Positions 25,507 to 34,474 of a stretch of 64,000 nt of DNA are shown piece by piece. Below the pieces are notes generated by a model. It was not told the DNA's origin. It searched no databases and saw only the letters and a list, made by a program, of their open reading frames with translations. The position numbers were made by a program, and so were the translations under genes. Source of the DNA: Brevibacillus parabrevis (lineage in GTDB: Bacteria; Bacillota; Bacilli; Brevibacillales; Brevibacillaceae); assembly GCF_003710905.1 (NCBI RefSeq), contig NZ_RHHV01000005.1, forward strand, positions 496,001-560,000, in the 5' to 3' direction. Position 1 is the stretch's first letter. Each line of letters begins with the position of its first letter.

Positions 25507-26529
25507 TCATACCCCCATTTCTGTAGCAGTCTTGCTGGCGCCATCCCATTCAGGCGTGTACATCCAGCAGCGTACCTTGCTTCCGTCGTCGCTTGTCAAA
25601 AGCTCGGGCAGCTTGGAGTGGCACAGTTCAGTCGCATGCGGGCAGCGCGGGGCGAAGCGGCAGCCAGTCGGCATGTTGAAGGGGCTTGGAACGTTGCCCT
25701 TGATCGCCACCAGCTCTTCCACATCCTCGTCTAGACGGGGGAGGGAGTTCATCAGACCGATCGTATACGGGTGCTTCGGATTTTCGAACAAGTTTTTGGC
25801 GGTCGTGTACTCGACGACTTTTCCGGCGTACATGACAGCGACGCGGTCGCACGTCTCTGCGACGACGCCGAGATCGTGGGTAATCATGATAATGCTCATG
25901 CCCATTTCGGCCTGCAGCTTTTTCATCAGCTCCAAAATTTGCGCCTGGATCGTCACGTCGAGCGCGGTCGTCGGCTCATCCGCGATGAGAATTTCCGGGC
26001 GGCAAGCGAGTGCCATCGCGATCATGACGCGCTGACGCATCCCGCCGGACAACTCGTGCGGCTCCTGGGTCGCGCGTTTTTCCGGGGAAGGGATGCCGAC
26101 GAGGCGCAGCATGTCGACCGCTTTTTCCCACGCTTCTTTGCGGCCCATGTTCTGGTGCAGACGCAGCACCTCGGCGATTTGCTCGCCGACCGTGTACACC
26201 GGGTTGAGCGATGTCATCGGCTCCTGAAAAATCATCGAGATTTCGTTACCGCGAATTTTGCGCATCTCGGCTTCTGATTTGGCAATCAGGTCTTGCCCTT
26301 TGAACAAAATTTCTCCTCCTACAATTTTTCCCGGAGGGCTGGCAATCAAACGCAAGATCGAAAGCGAGGTGATACTTTTTCCACAGCCGGATTCGCCTAC
26401 CAGACCGAGCGTTTCTCCTTTGTTCAGGGAGAAATCAACGCCATCCACGGCTTTACTGACGCCATCATCTGTGAAAAAGTGCGTTTGCAGGTTGCGAACG
26501 TCCAGTATTTTTTCTTGTTGTCCTGGCAT
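25507..26529 (-). CDS. Peptide-type ABC importer ATPase (DppD/OppD-like)
   Basis: 340 residues. Walker [10 protein letters not shown], signature [14 protein letters not shown], Walker [13 protein letters not shown], and C-terminal [15 protein letters not shown] cluster. Pairs with the DppF-like ATPase, whose start lies five bases from this stop. Confidence 0.93.
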   Translation of the reverse strand: MPGQQEKILDVRNLQTHFFTDDGVSKAVDGVDFSLNKGETLGLVGESGCGKSITSLSILRLIASPPGKIVGGEILFKGQDLIAKSEAEMRKIRGNEISMIFQEPMTSLNPVYTVGEQIAEVLRLHQNMGRKEAWEKAVDMLRLVGIPSPEKRATQEPHELSGGMRQRVMIAMALACRPEILIADEPTTALDVTIQAQILELMKKLQAEMGMSIIMITHDLGVVAETCDRVAVMYAGKVVEYTTAKNLFENPKHPYTIGLMNSLPRLDEDVEELVAIKGNVPSPFNMPTGCRFAPRCPHATELCHSKLPELLTSDDGSKVRCWMYTPEWDGASKTATEMGV

Positions 26530-26541
26530 GGTGCTCCCTCC

Positions 26542-27462
26542 TTAGTTCAGATCGATTCGTTTATTGAAGTAGCGATACAGTACGTCGACGAGCAGGTTGA
26601 CGAACACGAAGATGACGGAAGCGATCAGTACGCCGCCCTGGACGACAGGCAAATCGCGCATGCGGATCGCGTCGACGATCAGACGGCCCAAGCCGTTGAT
26701 GGCAAAGACGGATTCGACGAGAACCGTACCGCCCAACAGGAACCCGAACTGCAAGCCGACAACGGTGATAATCGGAATCAGGGCGTTTTTCAACGCGTGC
26801 TTGTAAACGATCACTTGTTCACGCAAGCCTTTTGCCCGCGCTGTGCGGATGTAGTCCTGGCGTACGACGTCGAGCATGCTGGAGCGGGTCATCCGCGCTA
26901 CGATGGCAGCTCCGGCCGTTCCGAGCGTGATCGCGGGCAAAACCATGTGTTTCCACGTGCCCCAGCCAGCGACCGGGAACCATTGCAGTTTGACCGAGAA
27001 GTAGTAGATCAGGCTCAAACCGAGCCAGAAGCTTGGCAGCGAGACGCCGAGCAGGGCGACGATCATGATTGTGATGTCAGCCGCGGAATACTGCTTGGTA
27101 GCCGAGATGATCCCCGCGACCATTCCGAGTACGACGGTGACAAAAATACTGGCAATGGCAAGCTCGATCGTTGCTGGCAGGCGAGCCATGATTTCGTCGA
27201 AGACAGGCAGGTTGGAGCGCAGGGACGTACCCAAATCTCCGGTCATGACGTCCGTTACATAATGGAAGTATTGCACCATGACAGGCTGGTCGAGCCCGAG
27301 TTGTGTGCGAATTTTGGCAATCGTTTCTGCAGAAGCACCTTCACCAGCGAGCAGGACAGCCGGATCGCCGGGAACCATTTGCATGATCAAGAACACAACC
27401 AGAATGACACCGAGCAGGACGGGAATCATCTGTAACAGGCGACGAACAATGTAGACAAACAT
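26542..27462 (-). CDS. Peptide-type ABC permease (DppB/OppB-like)
   Basis: 306 residues, six membrane helices, the DppB N-terminal block MFVYIVRRLLQMIPVLLGV and the ATPase-contact loop DYIRTARAKGLREQ. Thirteen bases from the DppC-like gene upstream and 12 from the ATPase gene downstream. Confidence 0.93.
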   Translation of the reverse strand: MFVYIVRRLLQMIPVLLGVILVVFLIMQMVPGDPAVLLAGEGASAETIAKIRTQLGLDQPVMVQYFHYVTDVMTGDLGTSLRSNLPVFDEIMARLPATIELAIASIFVTVVLGMVAGIISATKQYSAADITIMIVALLGVSLPSFWLGLSLIYYFSVKLQWFPVAGWGTWKHMVLPAITLGTAGAAIVARMTRSSMLDVVRQDYIRTARAKGLREQVIVYKHALKNALIPIITVVGLQFGFLLGGTVLVESVFAINGLGRLIVDAIRMRDLPVVQGGVLIASVIFVFVNLLVDVLYRYFNKRIDLN

Positions 27463-27475
27463 GAAGCCTTCCCTC

Positions 27476-28375
27476 CTATTGTTTCATTCTTGGGTCCAGA
27501 GCGTCCCGCAGGCCGTCTCCGAAAATGTTGAAGCCGAGTACGAGCGTAGAAATCGCCAGGCCAGGGAACATGGCCAAATAAGGAGCGGTGAACAAAAAGT
27601 CGCGTCCGTTGCTCAGCATGGCGCCCCATTCCGGCAGGGGAGGCTGTGCGCCGAGCCCAAGGAACGACAGACCGGCAGCGGACAAAATCGCTGTCGCGAG
27701 ACGCATTGTTGCTTGCACGATAATAGGAGACAAAATATTTGGGAAAATGTGCTTGAAAATGATCGTGAAGTCGTTGGCGCCGAGCGAGCGAATCGCGTCG
27801 ATGTATTCCAGCTTTTTCACCGTCAAGGTAGAACCGCGGACGATCCGGGCAAACACCGGAATCGAGAAGACCCCGACAGCGACCATGACGTTGAACAAGT
27901 TGGGACCCAGGGCGCTGACGATAGCCAGCGAGAGCAGGATGCCCGGGAACGCAAGCAGAACATCAATGACACGGGAGATGACCGTGTCGACCCATTTGCC
28001 GTAGTAGCCGGACAACAGACCGAGAATAATTCCGAAGAAAGCGCCGATAAAAACAGCGACGAATCCGACAGACATGGAAAGACGTGTTCCGTAGAGGAGA
28101 CGACTGAGCACATCCCGACCTTTGTCGTCCGTACCCATCCAGTGATCAGCGGATGGCGGCTTGAGCTTGTTCACCAGATCAATCGCGTAAGGATCGTGCG
28201 GAGCGATAACTGGTGCCAACAGGGCGATTGCGATGTAGAACAAGACGATAAACCCGCCTACCATCGCCAATTTGTTTTTGCGCAATTTCCGGTAAAAAGT
28301 CCGCCATCTGCCTGGGCGTGCTGCCGCAGCTTTTGACGGAAGAGCTTGATTGGTTGGTGCGAACTCAACCTTCAT
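27476..28375 (-). CDS. Peptide-type ABC permease (DppC/OppC-like)
   Basis: 299 residues from the ATG after GGAGGGGG. An N-terminal cytoplasmic stretch leads into FYRKLRKNKLAMVGGFIVLFY, five further helices and the contact loop YIDAIRSLGANDFTIIF. First gene of the permease operon. It is divergent from the three-amidohydrolase operon, and across the 24.5-50 kb region it is the only permease set available to the four family-5 binding proteins. Confidence 0.93.
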   Translation of the reverse strand: MKVEFAPTNQALPSKAAAARPGRWRTFYRKLRKNKLAMVGGFIVLFYIAIALLAPVIAPHDPYAIDLVNKLKPPSADHWMGTDDKGRDVLSRLLYGTRLSMSVGFVAVFIGAFFGIILGLLSGYYGKWVDTVISRVIDVLLAFPGILLSLAIVSALGPNLFNVMVAVGVFSIPVFARIVRGSTLTVKKLEYIDAIRSLGANDFTIIFKHIFPNILSPIIVQATMRLATAILSAAGLSFLGLGAQPPLPEWGAMLSNGRDFLFTAPYLAMFPGLAISTLVLGFNIFGDGLRDALDPRMKQ

Positions 28376-28416
28376 GATGTGACCCCCTCCTTTGCTTACG
28401 TCAAAGTTATCAGAAA

Positions 28417-28445
28417 AATGTATGAAGTAAAGGCAATTTGAACAA
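28417..28445 (-). promoter_or_regulatory. Possible promoter of the Dpp-type operon
   Basis: On the minus strand TTGTTC (28440-28445) and TACATT (28417-28422) are 17 bp apart. It overlaps a GTAAAGG element that may be an extra half-copy of the activator box on the other strand. Confidence 0.4.
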
Positions 28446-28448
28446 GTC

Positions 28449-28511
28449 GTAAAAATAGTGAAAATAGACGTAAAGATTGTGCAAATCAACGCTCGTCCCT
28501 TCCTAGATAAT
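28449..28511 (+). promoter_or_regulatory. Tandem 21-bp activator box and -10, three-amidohydrolase operon
   Basis: GTAAAAATA-GTGAAAAT (28449) and GTAAAGATT-GTGCAAAT (28470), 21 bp apart. GATAAT (28506-28511) starts 36 nt after the second repeat. A weaker GTAAAGGCAATTTGAACA precedes at 28427, 22 bp upstream. Confidence 0.8.
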
Positions 28512-28559
28512 GGGTAGGGAAGGCATAGATACACATTTCCCAGAGAGGATGGATGATGG

Positions 28560-29804
28560 ATGGGCACTGCCTATTGGCTGACCAATGTTCGTTTGGAGAC
28601 GGGCTATCGCAGGGAAAACGGAGTCGTCGCTGGAACGGATGCATCCTTGTTTCACATCTTGATAAAAGACGGAAAATTTGCACGTATTGCACAGGCGACG
28701 GAGACGCTTGCGGACGATTTGCCGCAAAAAGACGCCAAAGGGCTTTTGGCGTTGCCGTCCTTCATTGAAAAGCATGTGCATCTGGACAAGACACTCTTGG
28801 GCGAGCCGTGGCGGGCTGTCATTCCGGTAGCGAACATTATCGAGCGCTGCGAGATTGAAAAGCGGGCATTGCCAGCCTTGCCGACGACTACGCAGGAGCG
28901 GGCGGAAAACCTGCTGTCCGTGCTGCTTTCCTACGGTTCCACACACGTGCGCACACACGTCGACATTTATCCGGAAGCGGGCATCTCCAATCTGGAATCG
29001 GTGCAGGCAGCGCTGGCTACTTATGCGGATCGGGTAACTCATGAGATCGTGGCGTTCCCGCAGCACGGGCTTTTGCGGACGGATGCGCAGCCGCTGTTGC
29101 GTGAGGCGCTGCGCCAGGGCGCGACACATGTCGGCGGAGTAGACCCGGCAACGGTAGACGGCGATCTCGAACAGTCGCTGCACCAGATGATGGAGCTGGC
29201 GGTCGAGGCGAACGCCGGGGTTGATTTGCATTTGCACGACCCGGGACATTTGGGAACGTTTACGATGAAAAGGCTTGCAGCCATGACGGTAGATGCCGGA
29301 TGGCAAGGCCGCGTAGCGATCAGCCACGCTTTTGCGCTCGGGGACATTCCCGTGCCGGAAGCAGAAGAGATGGCGACGATCTTGCGGGAAGCGGGCATTA
29401 CGATTATTTCCAGCGTTCCGTTCAGCCGGGCGATCCCGCCTGTGTCATTGCTGCATCAAAACGGAGTGGACGTGGCGCTTGGCTGCGACAACATTTTTGA
29501 TACGTGGCAGCCGTACGGCAACGGCGACGTGCTGGAGCGCTTGTGGCGCTTGGCGGAGCGCAACCGTTGGCTGGACGAGCTGGCTTTGTCCCAGTCGCTT
29601 CGCTTCATTACGGGCGGGAAAACGACTTTGGATGCGAACGGCACGCAACTGTGGCCTGCTGTCGGAGAAGAAGCGAGCCTCGTTCTGGTGGAAGCGTCGT
29701 GCTCGGCTGAAGCAATCGCGCGGCGGGCAGATCGCCAGGCGGTCTTTTTCAAAGGAAGCCAGGTCGCCGGACAAGTGGAAGAAGCGACCACAACGAAGGG
29801 ATGA
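28560..29804 (+). CDS. Amidohydrolase, CodA/AtzC-like, paralogue 1
   Basis: 414 residues. A metal-dependent TIM-barrel hydrolase: HxH at His72-x-His74 (FIEKHVHLDK), LHLHDPGHLG, ISHAF, and the metal aspartate in LGCDNIFDTW. The DPGHLG and D-N-I-x-D-x-W blocks match the cytosine deaminase / N-isopropylammelide hydrolase branch (CodA, AtzC). Members remove amino or alkylamino groups from, or open, nitrogen heterocycles. First gene of a three-paralogue operon under a tandem activator box; substrate unknown. Confidence 0.88.
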   Translation: MGTAYWLTNVRLETGYRRENGVVAGTDASLFHILIKDGKFARIAQATETLADDLPQKDAKGLLALPSFIEKHVHLDKTLLGEPWRAVIPVANIIERCEIEKRALPALPTTTQERAENLLSVLLSYGSTHVRTHVDIYPEAGISNLESVQAALATYADRVTHEIVAFPQHGLLRTDAQPLLREALRQGATHVGGVDPATVDGDLEQSLHQMMELAVEANAGVDLHLHDPGHLGTFTMKRLAAMTVDAGWQGRVAISHAFALGDIPVPEAEEMATILREAGITIISSVPFSRAIPPVSLLHQNGVDVALGCDNIFDTWQPYGNGDVLERLWRLAERNRWLDELALSQSLRFITGGKTTLDANGTQLWPAVGEEASLVLVEASCSAEAIARRADRQAVFFKGSQVAGQVEEATTTKG

Positions 29805-29810
29805 TCGCAA

Positions 29811-31034
29811 ATGAAGGCATCTCCGTACTGGATAATTAACGCTCGCCTGGAGTGCGGGTATGAGTGGGATCAGGGAGTTGTCACAGGAACGCGTACCGAG
29901 CTGTGCGATTTGCTTATCGAGAACGGGAAAATCACCCGAATCGTTCCGTCCAGCGAAATTTTGGAGGACGGAGTGCCAAAAAAGGATGCGAAGGGTCTGT
30001 TGATTTTGCCTGCGATGGCGGAAAAGCACATCCACTTGGAAAAAACGTATTACGGCGGGCCGTGGAAAGCGACGACTCCGGTGAAAAACTTGTTTGAACG
30101 GCACGCGGAGGATCGCACGTTGCTGCCGATGTACTTGAAGCAGGCACAGGCGGGAGCGGAGAGCATTTTGTCGCTTTTGGTGGAAACGGGCGTTACGCAC
30201 GTGCGCACGCATTGCCACGTCGACCCGACTGTCGGCCTCGGCTTTTTGGAGGGCATGCTGCGGGCTTTCGAAACTTTTACAGACAAAGTGTCGCATGAGA
30301 TTGTCGCCTTCCCGCACTACGGCATGCTGCGCACGCAAGCACGCGAGACGGTGCGAGAGGCGCTGCGCCAAGGAGCGACGCATGTGGGCGGCGTCGATCC
30401 CGGCGGTGTCGACCAGGATATCGAACGCTCGCTGCAAACGATCATGGAGCTGGCTGTGGAAGCGGATGCCGACATCGACTTGCATCTGCACGACCCTGGG
30501 CACCTCGGACTTTTCACGATCAAGGGGATCGCAGCGATGACGGAAGAGGCAGGGTGGCAAGGGCGTGTCACGATCAGTCACGCGCTCGGGCTGGGAGATG
30601 TGTCGCTGGAGGAGGCGAGAGAGGTAGCGCAGCAGCTGGCAACGCTCGGCATCTCGATCGCATCGACGGTTCCGATCAACCGCCCGACGATTCCGATTCC
30701 GCTGTTGCACAAAGCAGGCGTCGCCGTCATGCTCGGCAACGACAGCCTGACAGACAACTGGACGCCGTTCGGAAGCGGAGATTTGCTGGAAAAAGCAGGC
30801 CGACTCGCGGAACGTTTTCGCCTGACGGATGAGCGGTCGCTGGGAGTGGCCCTCGGCTTCGTGACAGAGGGGCGCATTCCGCTGGACGATGCGGGCAATC
30901 GTCTGTGGCCGCTGATAGGGGATGAGGCAAGCCTGATGGCAGTAGAAGCCGCTTCTTCGGCAGAAGCGGTGGCAAGGCGGGCGAAGCGCAGAGTGGTGCT
31001 GTTTCAGGGCAGCAGGGTAGCGGGCGAATGGTAA
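29811..31034 (+). CDS. Amidohydrolase, CodA/AtzC-like, paralogue 2
   Basis: 407 residues, starting six bases after paralogue 1. Ligands His73 and His75 (MAEKHIHLEK), LHLHDPGHLG, ISHAL, LGNDSLTDNW. It has the YYGGPWKATTPVK segment after the first metal site that paralogue 3 shares and paralogue 1 replaces with LGEPWRAVIPV. The residues differing around this segment and near KGIAAMT probably tune substrate choice. Same operon. Confidence 0.88.
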   Translation: MKASPYWIINARLECGYEWDQGVVTGTRTELCDLLIENGKITRIVPSSEILEDGVPKKDAKGLLILPAMAEKHIHLEKTYYGGPWKATTPVKNLFERHAEDRTLLPMYLKQAQAGAESILSLLVETGVTHVRTHCHVDPTVGLGFLEGMLRAFETFTDKVSHEIVAFPHYGMLRTQARETVREALRQGATHVGGVDPGGVDQDIERSLQTIMELAVEADADIDLHLHDPGHLGLFTIKGIAAMTEEAGWQGRVTISHALGLGDVSLEEAREVAQQLATLGISIASTVPINRPTIPIPLLHKAGVAVMLGNDSLTDNWTPFGSGDLLEKAGRLAERFRLTDERSLGVALGFVTEGRIPLDDAGNRLWPLIGDEASLMAVEAASSAEAVARRAKRRVVLFQGSRVAGEW

Positions 31035-31144
31035 CAGGCAACAGGCGGCGCGACATGTGGCGAAGAAGCCAACGGTCGGCGGCAAGCCTTGCGCGGTGAC
31101 AGCGGTTTTTTACAAATTCCATCTGGAAAGGATGTTATGAATAC

Positions 31145-32365
31145 ATGTCTACAGCCTATTGGATTACGAACGTTCGCCTGGAGCGTGGATACCGGACAGA
31201 AAATGGCAAAATAGTCGCAACCGACACAGAGCTGGCGCACCTTTTGATCGAGGACGGCCGGATTGCCCAAATCGCCTATGGCGACGAGGCAGGGGCGAGC
31301 GGACTGCCTGTCAAAGATGCGAACGGCTTGTTGGCTGTACCGTCGTTTCAGGACATGCACATCCATATCGACAAGACGTACTACGGCGGCCCGTGGAAAG
31401 CGGTCACTCCGGTCAAAAGCATTTTGGAACGTCTGGAAGAAGAGAGCCGACTGATGCCCAAGCTGTTGCCGACGGCGCAGGAGCGCGCGGAAAAGATGCT
31501 GGAACTGCTTTTGTCCGCCGGTTCGACGAAAATTCGCAGCCATTGCAACATCGACCCGTATATCGGCCTGAAAAACTTGGAGGCGACACTTGCTGCCATG
31601 GAAACGTTCAGCGGCAAGTTGGAATGCGAGGTCGTTGCTTTCCCGCAACAAGGGCTTTTGCGCAGCAATCAGGTGGAGAACATTCGCCAGGCGCTGAAAA
31701 TGGGCGCGACCTACGTCGGCGGCGTCGATCCGGCGACTGTCGATCAAAACATCGAGAAATCGCTGGCGACGATTTTTGAACTGGCGGTAGAAGCGGATGC
31801 TCCGATCGACGTTCACTTGCACGATCCTGACCATCTCGGCATTTTCACGTTCAAGCGTCTGGCGAAAATGACCGAAGAGGCAGGCTGGCAAGGCCGCGTC
31901 ACGATCAGCCACGCCATCGCTTTGGCTGACGTCAGCCTGGAGGAAGCGGGAGACGTAGCCGAGATGCTCGCCGCACTCGGCATCTCGATCACTTCTACGG
32001 TTCCTGTCAACAAGGCGACTATTCCGATTCCACTTTTGCGCGACAAAGGCGTCAAAGTCATGCTCGGCGACGACAGCATTACCGATCACTGGTCGCCGTT
32101 CGGCCAGGGAGACAGTCTGGAAAAGGCAGGACGATTGGCGGAGCGCTTCCGCATGCAGGATGAGCGGTCCTTGTCCCAGGCGCTGGGCTTTATCACAGGC
32201 AGCAAAACGCCGCTCGACAAAGAGGGCAACCGCCAATGGCCGAATGTAGGAGACGAAGCAGACATGGTGTTGTTGCACGCTTCCTCTGTGGCGGAGGCCG
32301 TAGCGCGCCGCTCGAAGCGCCAGGCTGTCGTGTTCCGTGGCAATGTGGTGTCCGGGGCGCTGTAA
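31145..32365 (+). CDS. Amidohydrolase, CodA/AtzC-like, paralogue 3
   Basis: 406 residues. His72-x-His74 (FQDMHIHIDK), VHLHDPDHLG, ISHAI, LGDDSITDHW. The 110-bp gap from paralogue 2 has no activator box, so it is probably read from the same promoter. It ends before a strong terminator. Confidence 0.88.
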   Translation: MSTAYWITNVRLERGYRTENGKIVATDTELAHLLIEDGRIAQIAYGDEAGASGLPVKDANGLLAVPSFQDMHIHIDKTYYGGPWKAVTPVKSILERLEEESRLMPKLLPTAQERAEKMLELLLSAGSTKIRSHCNIDPYIGLKNLEATLAAMETFSGKLECEVVAFPQQGLLRSNQVENIRQALKMGATYVGGVDPATVDQNIEKSLATIFELAVEADAPIDVHLHDPDHLGIFTFKRLAKMTEEAGWQGRVTISHAIALADVSLEEAGDVAEMLAALGISITSTVPVNKATIPIPLLRDKGVKVMLGDDSITDHWSPFGQGDSLEKAGRLAERFRMQDERSLSQALGFITGSKTPLDKEGNRQWPNVGDEADMVLLHASSVAEAVARRSKRQAVVFRGNVVSGAL

Positions 32366-32483
32366 GCTGACAGGTACTTGAAACGTTACGTACCATTTAC
32401 AGCAAAACATTCATGGCCGTTTTGTTGACTGCAAGCGGTCACATCCCATTTCACGAAAAACGTCGAGATGTTTTCACAGAAAA

Positions 32484-32519
32484 AAAGAGGCAGACCGCTT
32501 GCGGTTTTGCCTCTTTTTT
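32484..32519 (+). terminator. Terminator of the three-amidohydrolase operon
   Basis: AAAGAGGCA/TGCCTCTTT enclosing an inner CCGC/GCGG, followed by TTTTTT. Confidence 0.85.
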
Positions 32520-32611
32520 GGCGTATGGAGCCATGCTTGTTTGCTAATGCGTTCGTGAAACAGCCCGTTCTTCCTATGAACTCAGCGCCTGAGACGACAG
32601 ACAGCGCGCGA

Positions 32612-33295
32612 TCATGCCTGGCCAAGCTTCACGATTTGCTCACGGACGTTTCCTTTGCATACGCCCCCGTGATAGCAGACGACGGCTTCCAGGTCGAGGT
32701 CTGCATACTTTTTCAGCGAGCACCGGGCTGCGTCCATATCTGGTGTCGTCGGGGCATGAATGCCGCCGATCATCCCGTCTACACTGTACAGCGAATCTCC
32801 GGCAATGAGCGTCTTGCTCTTTTTTACATACAGGCTGATATGGCCGGGAGTATGTCCGGGCGTATGAATGACGCGAATCCCGCCGCAAAAAGGCAGCTCC
32901 TGACCGTCACTTACCGTATGATCTACTCTGCCTTTAGGGGGATGTTCCAGGTGGCTGTCTTTTAACAGCGGCAACTCCCCTTGAATGTACGGCTGATCCA
33001 GCGCGTGCGCGTAAATTTTCACACGTGAACCGCATTCCTGCAAAATCTCAGGCAGACAGCCGATATGGTCCATGTCCTGATGCGTCAAAATCACGGCTTG
33101 CAGCTGGGCGAGCGGCACTCCTGCCGCGTCCATGGCTGCGCGCAAATCTTTTATTTGCCCGGGAAAGCCTGTGTCTATCAAAACGCTCATTTCTCCCTCG
33201 CGCAGAAGCATGGGGTGAACGATATTCCCGTGAAAATCGAGCGAAAGCATGTAAACCCCCGGTGAAATTTCCGCCGCCATTGTCATCGTCATCAA
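32612..33295 (-). CDS. Metallo-beta-lactamase-fold hydrolase
   Basis: 227 residues. Zinc motifs THQDMDH (HxDxDH form), HTPGHTPGH and GDSLYS. There is no signal peptide, so a cytoplasmic glyoxalase-like or lactonase-like hydrolase is more likely than an antibiotic-degrading enzyme. It lies opposite to the flanking amidohydrolase genes and has its own palindromic promoter elements. Confidence 0.88.
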   Translation of the reverse strand: MMTMTMAAEISPGVYMLSLDFHGNIVHPMLLREGEMSVLIDTGFPGQIKDLRAAMDAAGVPLAQLQAVILTHQDMDHIGCLPEILQECGSRVKIYAHALDQPYIQGELPLLKDSHLEHPPKGRVDHTVSDGQELPFCGGIRVIHTPGHTPGHISLYVKKSKTLIAGDSLYSVDGMIGGIHAPTTPDMDAARCSLKKYADLDLEAVVCYHGGVCKGNVREQIVKLGQA

Positions 33296-33300
33296 CCTTT

Positions 33301-33339
33301 CGTAAAATTACATTTTTACGTAAATATATAATATTACGT
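33301..33339 (-). promoter_or_regulatory. Interlocked palindromes at the MBL-fold gene promoter
   Basis: CGTAAAA-N6-TTTTACG (33301-33320) shares an arm with ACGTAA-N10-TTACGT (33318-33339), enclosing an A/T-rich -10-like stretch (TATTAT/TATATT on the minus strand). Three half-sites a few bases from the start codon suggest a repressor operator; no regulator gene is adjacent. Confidence 0.5.
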
Positions 33340-33413
33340 TGGTTTTGCCGTTGTCAATCTTTACCGGATGATTTGGCTTGCTGCCCTTGACCTGGTTGTA
33401 TCGTGTGGCACAA

Positions 33414-33452
33414 GAAAAAAGCTCCCGACTGTACACACTCGACAGTCGGGAG
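33414..33452 (-). terminator. Minus-strand terminator-like hairpin upstream of the MBL-fold gene
   Basis: CTCCCGACTGT/ACAGTCGGGAG (11-bp perfect stem) followed by TTTTTTC on the minus strand. No minus-strand gene ends here: the next upstream minus gene stops at 34475 with plus-strand genes between. It could stop antisense transcription of the secreted-protein gene or be a leader terminator. Confidence 0.6.
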
Positions 33453-33587
33453 GTGGCTTGCCTCTTCGTCGGATAGGGAAAATTTCCTTGTTTTTTATTT
33501 ATTTCACATATAAAAATATTGAAAAATAAATAAAAGTAATATAGTATAGTGCCCGAATCTACCAAAAATAGGAAGCGGTGCATAAGA

Positions 33588-34277
33588 ATGATAAAGAGAT
33601 CTGTATTCGCTATTGCTGGTCTTGGCTCATTGTTATTGTTTGCGAATAGTGCTTCAGCCGACATCACGTCTGCGACTTCATCTGTCGACATCAGTAGCTC
33701 AACCACAAGTAGCTACAAAGTAAAGTTTTCCGCTAAGACGCTTAATAATAATGCGAACGCTAAAGTGTATACTTTGTACAAAGGAGTCGTGCTCGTAGAC
33801 GAAGTAGAGGATAGAGTTCGGACGTCAGGTGCTTATACTTCCAGTCATGAGCCGAAAATTAGATACAAGGTTGAGAGCGAGCATACTGAAAGTTTAGGCG
33901 CTGGACCAATAAGTGACTTCAAAATGTCCTCGGATACGGCCGTGTATAATCCGATTGATTGGACACTCGTTAAGGAAGATCCACATGAAGCCAAAGAATA
34001 CGAGAATCTACTCGTACAAAGCGCCAATGAAATTGCTGACGATACTGGAATAGACTTGTCAGAATACACTGTAGTCGACAAAGAGGTAGTTTTCAATTTG
34101 GACAAAGACCTCTTTAAAGAGGTCAACGCCGTGACTAAGATTTCGATTGGTGATATACGCCCACAAATCTACCTCCATGAATCCCGTGAAAGTTTGTATG
34201 TACTGAAGCAATCAGCAGACGGGGAAAGCACGGTTACGGAATTTGTACTGGAAAACGATAAGTGGGAAAAGCAATAG
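33588..34277 (+). CDS. Secreted hypothetical protein, AT-rich
   Basis: 229 residues. Signal peptide MIKRSVFAIAGLGSLLLFANSASA with a cleavage site after ASA. The mature part starts with a Ser/Thr-rich segment and continues as a soluble, acidic protein without recognised domains. GGAAGCGG lies upstream of the ATG. Codon use is clearly more A/T-rich than in the flanking amidohydrolase genes, suggesting recent acquisition. Function unknown. Confidence 0.75.
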   Translation: MIKRSVFAIAGLGSLLLFANSASADITSATSSVDISSSTTSSYKVKFSAKTLNNNANAKVYTLYKGVVLVDEVEDRVRTSGAYTSSHEPKIRYKVESEHTESLGAGPISDFKMSSDTAVYNPIDWTLVKEDPHEAKEYENLLVQSANEIADDTGIDLSEYTVVDKEVVFNLDKDLFKEVNAVTKISIGDIRPQIYLHESRESLYVLKQSADGESTVTEFVLENDKWEKQ

Positions 34278-34287
34278 TGTAAGGGGG

Positions 34288-34313
34288 GAGGTAGCGAAAG
34301 CTGCCTCTTTTTT
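34288..34313 (+). terminator. Terminator of the secreted-protein gene
   Basis: GAGGTAGC-GAAA-GCTGCCTC with a tetraloop and TTTTTT. Confidence 0.85.
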
Positions 34314-34474
34314 CTTTCTTTAATGTCACAACTGCCATCCGATTACGGATGTATCCACATACACTACGAAAAGGGGCGGCATGCCAAATGAAAAACAGAT
34401 ACGAAATCAGGGGAGACGGATGCTTGCCAGCTCCCACCTTGGCCGCGTTCTCCTTCCAGACGTGGCGCCTGGCA

